This document shows, one piece after another, positions 58,317 to 64,000 of a stretch of 64,000 bases of DNA. The position numbers and the translations under genes are program-made. How positions within the stretch are numbered: position 1 is the stretch's first letter; each line of letters starts with the position of its first letter. The notes under the pieces were generated by a model. The model saw nothing but the letters and a program-made list of their open reading frames with translations, did not search any database and was not told where the DNA came from. This DNA is from Prevotella sp. UBA1705 (GTDB taxonomy: Bacteria > Bacteroidota > Bacteroidia > Bacteroidales > Bacteroidaceae), in NCBI GenBank assembly GCA_002317385.1, contig DCJH01000006.1, positions 43,789 through 107,788 of the forward strand, written 5' to 3'.

Positions 58317-58576
58317 AAGACAATAGATATTGATTGTATCACAGATATGACGCAATGTGCGACACGATTGTTACCGATTGTGCTGCAAATATAACGTCTT
58401 TTTGTGAACGTTGAGGCTTTTTTGAGGAATATTCTCAATGATTTCATCCATTTATCTTGCTTTGCACAGCCCGATTGGATATATTTATGGGAAAACGATG
58501 GGTAGCGTGTTGCGCCGCTTTGACAAGGTGCGCGCCACGCTGCCGCCGTTGAAAGGTATGTAGTTGAATGGTTCAA
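58317..58576. other. Intergenic stretch before the toxin-antitoxin genes, no gene seen
   Basis: It has the candidate TATATTTG promoter box of the antitoxin (58386-58393, minus strand) and AT-rich sequence. A small frame is open across it but has no ribosome site or recognisable protein. Confidence 0.55.
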
Positions 58577-61147
58577 TTACATTCGGTTGCGCACGCTGTT
58601 ATCGTTCTCAATCTGGTCGCGGCGCACCTTATGCTTCGTTTGGAAGGTGTAAACGAGGCGCATATAGAGCTGGGTGTAGCGCTTGCCGTAGAACCGATAC
58701 TCCAGAACGGGTGTTATCTGATGGCCCCGGTCGCGGAAGGAATGGAACACATCGTTGGCTCCGAGGCGCAGCGAGAGACGGTCGTGGAGGAACGACCGGT
58801 TGTAGGCCAGGTCGAGCGCGGCCCTGCCCTTGGCGCGATAGTTACCCGAAACAACATCGGATTGCCACAGCGCACCTATCTCGAAGTTGCCTATTTTCTT
58901 AAACGTGAGGTAGTTTTGCCAGCTCACTGACCTCTGCCACGAGTATTTCTGGTTGTAGCTTTGCGGGATGGTGACATAGGCACACTCGCCGAAAAGGTTC
59001 ACCCTCCACCATGGCAGCAACTTCTTGTTGAACGAGTAGGTGAGCTCAAAGGTTGTCTGCGAGCCGAAGTTGATGGTCTCCCGATAGGTCCTGTCGCCCA
59101 CGGTCTCGAAATAATCGGCTATCACATCCTTCGTATAATAATAGCTTAGGTCGAAGGAGTGGGCGCCAACGTTGAGCTCTATCTGCGGGTGATAGCTGAT
59201 GGATGGGCGCAGGTCGGGGTTGCCCTGGGTATAGAGCACAGGCGAAAGACGGTTCTTGTAGTTGCTCAAATCGCTGAACGACGGACGATTGATGTGTGTG
59301 ACGAAACTGAGGTTGTAGTTCAGTTTGTCGGTAATCTTGTGCGAGAAATAGGCGTAGGGGAACCAGTTGGTGTATCTTCTATTTAACTCCGTGCGTCCGG
59401 TGAGGCGGTCGGTGCCCCGTTGCCACGTGTTTTCCATGCGCACGGAGAGGTAGGCAAAGACCTTCGGTGAGAAGTCCTTGGACAGTCCGAAATAGGCCGC
59501 CGAGATGTCTTCTCGGTATTTCCAGTCGGTGCCAGATGTCTCATCGTTGAGATAATTGGTCTCGGTGAGGACGTCGGTACGCACGCTCGACTCATATTTG
59601 GCGCCTGTCCGCAGCGCCAACCCGCCCTTGAAATTGTATCGTAGGTCGGCCTGCAGGCTCCCGTTGTTGGCGTTCGACGTGTTATAGTCGCGCAGATCGG
59701 TGTGCAGCGGCTCGTAATGGCCGTAGTCGGCAGCGATGTAGCTGTCGTTGTAGGCGTGGTTATAGTTGTAGTTGGCCAGCACCTTGAAGTAGCTTTCGCG
59801 GCTGTCTATCTGCCATTTATAGTAGGTTACGACGTTCATAAAGTCGGTCTTCGCACCGGTCACGGGATTGCTCGTTCCCTGGTAGCTGTGCCCCAGGCTG
59901 TCGGTGAATACGGCGTTGTTGATGGAATGGTCGTCGCGGCGAGTGATATCTCCGGTCATTTCCAGTCCCACCGAGTGCCGTCGCTGCCGGTCGATGGTGT
60001 AGATGCTGCCCACGGTGAGGTATTGGGTGCGTATATGGGCGTGGAATTCTGTTTGCTCGTCGTGGTAGGTGTTCGTCTGTATGAAGTGGTGATTGGTGGT
60101 CGATTCACCGTTATAATGGTTGTTGCTCCAGTAAGTCCTGGCATAAAGGTTCCATCGTTCGGTGCCGAAATAGAGGTTGAGCATGGGATAATAGCCATAG
60201 TAGTTGCTGCGCTGCGGTGCCACGTTGCCATAGAGTGTGGTGCTGCCGCCAAATCCTACGTGCGTCTTGGTCTTGATGTTGATAATTCCTCCGCTGATGC
60301 TGGCATCGACTTCGCTCCCCCGTGAGGTCTGTATCTCCACGGTCTGGATGTCGGAGGCCTTCAGGCTGGTGAGGTAACTGCCCACCTCCGAGGCGCTGAG
60401 CTTGCGGTCGTTCACATAGATGGCTGCGCCCTTGCCGCTCACCGTCACGCTGCCATTGCCGTCGACCATCACCTTCGGGGCATATCTCAGGGCATCGGTG
60501 GCGCTCATTGCCTCGGCGCCCTGCAGCTCGCTCACGTTGAACACGATCTTGTTTTCCTTGCGCTGGAACAGCGGTTTGTAGGCTTTCACCTCCACCTTGG
60601 CCAGCGTCAGGGCATCGCGCTGCATGCTGATGGTGCCCACCGCTCCCGTGCGGAGACGCCGCAGCACCGTCTTGTAGCCCACAAACGAGTAGCGGGCCAG
60701 TACCTCCTGTTGCCTCACGGGGATGACGTAGTCGCCCGCCTCATTGGTCACGCCGCCGCTGATATAGCTCGAATCGGCGGTCGATAGCAGGGTGACATTG
60801 ACAAACTCCATGGGCTTTCCGTGCTCGTCGACCACCCGTCCGATGAATTTCACGGGCTCGCGCTGGGTACATTCCAGATAGATCTGGTCGCCGTCGAACG
60901 TGGCCCGGATGGGGTAGAAGCCGATGAGCTGGGCGATGGCCGTCCGCATGTCGGCCCCCCGGAGCGTGGTGGTGACGCTGAAATCCTCCAACTCGTCGAA
61001 GATGAAGTTGAGATGATAGTCGCTCTGGGCCTTGTCGAGCCACATCAGGGCATCGCTCAGCGAGGTCTTGACAAACGGATGACTGAGGCGTTGTGCCGCC
61101 AGGGGCATGGCCATGGCGCACAGAAGGATAACGAGAAACCTGCGCAT
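58577..61147 (-). CDS. STN-domain outer-membrane beta-barrel receptor (paralogue 2)
   Basis: An 856-residue relative of the receptor at 49902-52508, with the same order: signal peptide (1-18, MRRFLVILLCAMAMPLAA), STN domain (about 20-88, NFIFDELEDFSVTTTLRG), carboxypeptidase-regulatory-like domain (95-165, RVVDEHGKPMEFVNVTLLS), plug with IYVNDRKLSASEVGSYL and GSEVDASISGGIINIKTK, and an OMP_b-brl_3 barrel. The two share much of the STN and regulatory segments, so they are probably a duplication. It has no VGLVGQVGL insertion. It is 2 bases after the FecR-like gene. Ligand unknown. Confidence 0.9.
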   Translation of the reverse strand: MRRFLVILLCAMAMPLAAQRLSHPFVKTSLSDALMWLDKAQSDYHLNFIFDELEDFSVTTTLRGADMRTAIAQLIGFYPIRATFDGDQIYLECTQREPVKFIGRVVDEHGKPMEFVNVTLLSTADSSYISGGVTNEAGDYVIPVRQQEVLARYSFVGYKTVLRRLRTGAVGTISMQRDALTLAKVEVKAYKPLFQRKENKIVFNVSELQGAEAMSATDALRYAPKVMVDGNGSVTVSGKGAAIYVNDRKLSASEVGSYLTSLKASDIQTVEIQTSRGSEVDASISGGIINIKTKTHVGFGGSTTLYGNVAPQRSNYYGYYPMLNLYFGTERWNLYARTYWSNNHYNGESTTNHHFIQTNTYHDEQTEFHAHIRTQYLTVGSIYTIDRQRRHSVGLEMTGDITRRDDHSINNAVFTDSLGHSYQGTSNPVTGAKTDFMNVVTYYKWQIDSRESYFKVLANYNYNHAYNDSYIAADYGHYEPLHTDLRDYNTSNANNGSLQADLRYNFKGGLALRTGAKYESSVRTDVLTETNYLNDETSGTDWKYREDISAAYFGLSKDFSPKVFAYLSVRMENTWQRGTDRLTGRTELNRRYTNWFPYAYFSHKITDKLNYNLSFVTHINRPSFSDLSNYKNRLSPVLYTQGNPDLRPSISYHPQIELNVGAHSFDLSYYYTKDVIADYFETVGDRTYRETINFGSQTTFELTYSFNKKLLPWWRVNLFGECAYVTIPQSYNQKYSWQRSVSWQNYLTFKKIGNFEIGALWQSDVVSGNYRAKGRAALDLAYNRSFLHDRLSLRLGANDVFHSFRDRGHQITPVLEYRFYGKRYTQLYMRLVYTFQTKHKVRRDQIENDNSVRNRM

Positions 61148-61149
61148 GA

Positions 61150-61734
61150 CTATTCTACGGTGATGAGTTTGGACTCGGATTGGTAGTTGAGGTGCACCTT
61201 TTCGAAGTGGTTCACCTTCTCGATGAAGCTCTCTAAGCTGTCGTCGGCATCCCATTGGAGATAGAGGCGCACGCGGCGCGCCTCACCATGGCGGTATTCC
61301 ACACGGCAGTCGTAGGTCTGGGCCACGGTGGCGAGGATGCGCTCCAGCGTCACATCCTCGAACACCACGGGAGCATTGGGCGTGGGCTTCACTACGAACG
61401 GGCGGGCCGTGGAGTCGTTTTTCCGGGTTTTTACGATGGGTTTCTGCACCGTCTGCGGGGGCGTGACGGCCGACTGACGCTGCCGTTGGATAAGGTGGAT
61501 GGCGGCGAAGGCGATGCCGGCCATCATGATGAGGCCCACGACGGCGGCTGCCGAGCGCAGCAGGGCCGGGCGATGGGATTGCCGGGCGGTCTTGGCGGAG
61601 AGTGCTTGCCACTCCTCGTCGATATCGGGCATACCGAATTCCTCGTCAGATTGGCCGTAGGTCATGGCCTGACGGGTCTCCACGAGCATGTCGTAGAGCT
61701 CGTTGTCGGGGCTGAAAGGATGGTTTGTTTCCAT
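61150..61734 (-). CDS. FecR-like anti-sigma factor (paralogue 2)
   Basis: A 194-residue single-pass membrane protein. An acidic cytoplasmic stretch (1-55, with IDEEWQALSAKTARQ) precedes one helix (about 60-84, SAAAVVGLIMMAGIAFAAIH), a proline-rich linker and a DUF4974-like periplasmic domain (FEDVTLERILATVAQTYDCR). It is the counterpart of 52517-53173 but without the palindrome-coded insertion. It lies between a sigma factor (12 bases before) and a receptor (2 bases after). Confidence 0.86.
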   Translation of the reverse strand: METNHPFSPDNELYDMLVETRQAMTYGQSDEEFGMPDIDEEWQALSAKTARQSHRPALLRSAAAVVGLIMMAGIAFAAIHLIQRQRQSAVTPPQTVQKPIVKTRKNDSTARPFVVKPTPNAPVVFEDVTLERILATVAQTYDCRVEYRHGEARRVRLYLQWDADDSLESFIEKVNHFEKVHLNYQSESKLITVE

Positions 61735-61746
61735 TGCAAAGGGGAT

Positions 61747-62268
61747 TTAGAGGGGTTTCCGGTTGAAGTGTTCACGCAGTTTGCTGAGGGCCTGCACCAG
61801 GTGCTTGTTCACCGCCGAGACGCTGATGCCCATCTCTTGGGCAGCCTCGCGGTAGCTCATGTCGCGCCCGTAGCAGAGCCGCAGGGCGCGGGCAGTCTGC
61901 GGCGTGAGGTCTTCGTCGATGAACCGGTCGATGGCCTTCCACCGCTGTTCCTGCTCGTCGACGGGTATCGGCGGGGCAGACGGCTCGCGCGGATAGAGCA
62001 TCCGGAGGCGGTCTTCGCGCTGGCGTTGGGCCATGAGGTTCAGGCAACCGTTGCGCGTGGCGGTGAGCAGGTAGCTCCGAGCCGAGTTGGGCAGCACCTC
62101 CACGTGGCGCTCCACGAGTTGCAGAAACACGTTCTGCACCACGTCGCGGCTCTCTTCCGGCTGGCGCAGCAGGGTGTAGGCGAGCCTGTACATCTCCTTG
62201 TAGTGCGTGCGGAAGAGCTGTTCGATGTCCTCGGTGTGGGGTTGTGGGTTGGGTGAACTTGTGCTCAT
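61747..62268 (-). CDS. ECF-type RNA polymerase sigma factor (paralogue 2)
   Basis: A 173-residue sigma-70 protein of the same length as 53163-53684. IEQLFRTHYKEMYRLAYTLL is nearly the same opening; ARSYLLTATRNGCLNLM is in region 2, and MSYREAAQEMGISVSAVNKH then LVQALSKLREHF is the region 4 helix-turn-helix. It heads the second sigma/anti-sigma/receptor unit. AGTAAAAAG is at 62286-62278 on its strand, 10 bases before the start. Confidence 0.95.
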   Translation of the reverse strand: MSTSSPNPQPHTEDIEQLFRTHYKEMYRLAYTLLRQPEESRDVVQNVFLQLVERHVEVLPNSARSYLLTATRNGCLNLMAQRQREDRLRMLYPREPSAPPIPVDEQEQRWKAIDRFIDEDLTPQTARALRLCYGRDMSYREAAQEMGISVSAVNKHLVQALSKLREHFNRKPL

Positions 62269-63138
62269 TTGAGTGAACTTTTTACTGATATATACAGTCG
62301 GAAACCGATTTCAATCACCCCTTGTGATGTTTTTTTTGGTTTTTCTGCTTCATGATGGTGGTTTTGTATGGTCTCGGGGCCGTGGTTAGCCCTATGCCAT
62401 AGTCCTTGTTTTCATCATGAATGTGGGTACAAATATAGTTGTTTTTTGTGAGGAAAGAGAGGGTTTCAGGTGTCTTTTCAGATGGGGAGAGATGGATGTT
62501 TTGTACGATTGTTTCAACGAAATCGAGGGTTTTGAGAGATGGGATGATAGAGATTGATGACGCGATTCTTAGCTTTTGGCTTGTAATCTTTTCCTCTTTT
62601 TGTCGCAGTTGGGGTGGGGAAGAGGTGGCGTTAGGGCCTTTTCGCATCGCTGGATGGTCTTCTTTGGTTGCTTTTGAGGCGGGATGGCTTTGCGATAAGG
62701 CCCTTTTGATGATACGTTTAGGCCCTTATCGTCATGCGATTAGGTAGCAATCGTATCGTATTTGCTACCTAATCGTGGTGAGGCTAAATGTCTATATTTT
62801 ATAAATCGCTGATTATTAAGGATGTATAAAATGGGTTGTTTTTGGTCTTTTTTTCATCTGTAGGCCGTGTTTTTCGTAGAAATCTCAAAGTTTTGAGGTA
62901 TCTTTCAAATTGTTTCATCAATATTTTTAGTATGAGGGCATGTCCCTACAAAGCCACTTGTTTCCTTGCATTGGATAGGCAGAAATAGGGTAGGGTGATG
63001 GCTATGACATACTTTCTCCCACTCCAAATCAATTTTGAGCCCGTATAAATTACGCGAGAAAGTGGGGGAGTGGTGCGCTCATATCACTCTGATTTGACTA
63101 TATTTGCAGATTGTAAACCATTAATTATTGGAGGTTTT
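62269..63138. other. Intergenic region with hairpins and repeat words, no gene seen
   Basis: From 62630 it is dense in AGGGCCTTTTCGC, GCGATAAGGCCCTTTT and TTAGGCCCTTATCG words; a 14-bp perfect hairpin (CGATTAGGTAGCAA/TTGCTACCTAATCG) is at 62737-62775. A GGGCATGTCCCTAC remnant of the composite repeat is at 62936-62949. A TATATTTG box at 63099-63106 probably serves the transporter gene. Confidence 0.65.
63099..63106 (+). promoter_or_regulatory. Probable -7 promoter element of the cation efflux gene
   Basis: TATATTTG, an exact TAnnTTTG match, about 32 bases before the ATG. GGAGG (63130-63134) is the ribosome site. Confidence 0.6.
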
Positions 63139-64000
63139 ATGGAGAATTCGTCTGCTGCTGCCGACCGCGAGCGGTCTATCTATCGCGTTACGATAGCCGG
63201 GAGTATCATCAATGTGTGCTTGCTTGTGTTCAAGTTTGTGGCCGGAATCCTTGGCGGATCGGCCGCGATGATTGCCGATGCGGTGCACTCGCTCTCTGAT
63301 TTCCTGACGGATATAGTGGTGCTAATCTTTGTCAAGCTGAGCAACAAGCCGAGCGATGAGGACCACGACTATGGGCATGGAAAGTATGAAACGCTGGCCA
63401 CAGCGCTCATTGGGGCAGCTCTACTGGCCGTGGGCGTGATGATACTGTATAATGGCGTGACAAAGACTTTGGCGGCGCTCCAGGGCGAACAACTGGCCTC
63501 TCCGGGGTGGATAGCACTGGTGGCGGCTCTGCTGAGTGTCGCATTGAAGGAGTGGGCCTACCAGTTCACGGCGAGGGTAGGGCAGCGGGTGAAGTCGCAG
63601 GCGGTGGTGGCCAATGCGTGGCATCACCGTTCAGACGCGTTCTCGTCTATCGGAACGGCCATCGGCATCGGCGGCGCCATCGTGCTCGGAAAGCAGTGGG
63701 CCGTGCTCGATCCGATTGCCGCCATCATCGTGAGCTTCTTTATCCTGAAGGCGGCATGGGGCTTAATCAAGCAGTCGACGAGCGAATTGCTGGAGGCGAG
63801 CCTACCCAAGCACGTGGAAGAGGAGATTCTTCAGCTGGCCAATGAGGAGTCGCTGGCGAGCGAAATCCACAACTTGCGCACGCGCCGCATCGGCAATCGC
63901 ATTGCCATGGAGATGCACATCCGTATGCCTGGCGGCATGACGCTCTACGAAGCCCATCTGCATGCCTCCAACATTGAGCAGCGCATCCGCAAGCGTTTCG
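63139..64000 (+). CDS. Cation diffusion facilitator (zinc-type) transporter, partial
   Basis: The gene runs off the right edge after 287 codons and no stop is reached. The ATG at 63139 has GGAGG four bases before it. It is a membrane exporter that would drive zinc, iron or manganese out in exchange for protons. Membrane helices start at about residue 18. HSLSD in TM2 (IADAVHSLSDFLTD) and HHRSD in TM5 (NAWHHRSDAFSS) form the HxxxD pairs of the metal site, which favours zinc. The cytoplasmic domain begins with SLPKHVEEEILQLANEE and continues to IRKRF at the end. The distal quarter or so of a typical protein is likely missing. Confidence 0.93.
   Translation, partial: MENSSAAADRERSIYRVTIAGSIINVCLLVFKFVAGILGGSAAMIADAVHSLSDFLTDIVVLIFVKLSNKPSDEDHDYGHGKYETLATALIGAALLAVGVMILYNGVTKTLAALQGEQLASPGWIALVAALLSVALKEWAYQFTARVGQRVKSQAVVANAWHHRSDAFSSIGTAIGIGGAIVLGKQWAVLDPIAAIIVSFFILKAAWGLIKQSTSELLEASLPKHVEEEILQLANEESLASEIHNLRTRRIGNRIAMEMHIRMPGGMTLYEAHLHASNIEQRIRKRF

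Noticed and set aside
58313..58576. Small open frame between the toxin-antitoxin pair and the receptor
   Set aside because: It lacks a ribosome site and a protein-like composition, and overlaps the likely antitoxin promoter.

Overview
The window looks like a piece of chromosome from a Bacteroidales bacterium, most likely a member of the Prevotellaceae. The evidence is a SusC/SusD pair, three FecR-like or other ECF sigma-factor operons plus a fourth ECF gene with a membrane partner, families typical of the phylum (DUF4252, DUF4254, the long-form IspG, a SIR2 protein without an evident zinc site) and several promoters matching the Bacteroidetes pattern TTTG-N20-TAnnTTTG. Nearly all genes are intact and housekeeping or envelope-related. 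I see no rRNA, tRNA, CRISPR array, integrase or transposase. The intergenic spaces are long and very rich in repeats.

Layout. 1-2395: a polytopic membrane protein overlapping a GtrB-type glycosyltransferase. 2396-3842: no gene, but 2411-2798 holds a dense cluster of DnaA boxes (three perfect, eight with one mismatch) and is a strong oriC candidate; three copies of a composite palindromic repeat follow. 3.8-12.3 kb: a small glycan-utilisation locus on the minus strand (SusD lipoprotein, SusC TonB-dependent transporter, secreted GH2 glycosidase). 12.5-14.2 kb: a GT9 heptosyltransferase-like gene with DUF4254. 14.4-17.1 kb: acpP, fabF and rnc on the plus strand. 17.5-22 kb: a GH3-type acyl-adenylating enzyme and a lipoprotein/DUF3108 pair. 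22.6-24.1 kb: ECF sigma factor, membrane anti-sigma candidate and DUF4252. 24.2-27.7 kb: purE, ispG and an aldo/keto reductase as one operon. 28.0-30.9 kb: an unknown gene, rpoN and a PAP2-like protein.

30.9-36.8 kb: a DPP5/S9-type peptidase and a small outer-membrane barrel, bracketed by two inverted copies of a complex intergenic repeat, with tandem arrays of 22 and about 66 bp. 36.8-40.2 kb: a sirtuin divergent from three FKBP-type prolyl isomerases. 40.4-43.8 kb: an Lrp/AsnC regulator overlapping a fused C26 amidase/M19 dipeptidase, then a glutaminyl-cyclase-like M28 protein. 44.4-49.0 kb: a solitary VapE-type P-loop protein, a secreted YhcH-family protein and mutS. 49.9-62.3 kb: two paralogous triads (ECF sigma, FecR-like anti-sigma, STN-containing outer-membrane barrel) on either side of lgt, ychF, another ECF pair, a gamma-carbonic anhydrase and a YafQ-type toxin-antitoxin pair. 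63.1 kb to the end: the start of a zinc-type cation diffusion facilitator.

The main unexpected signals are the probable replication origin away from dnaA, the families of palindromic and tandem intergenic repeats (some placed next to stop codons or as a pair of inverted 0.3-0.45 kb copies around two genes), and short versions of those repeats that sit in frame inside coding sequences of a peptidase, an anti-sigma factor and a receptor. All functional assignments come from reading motifs; no database search was possible.
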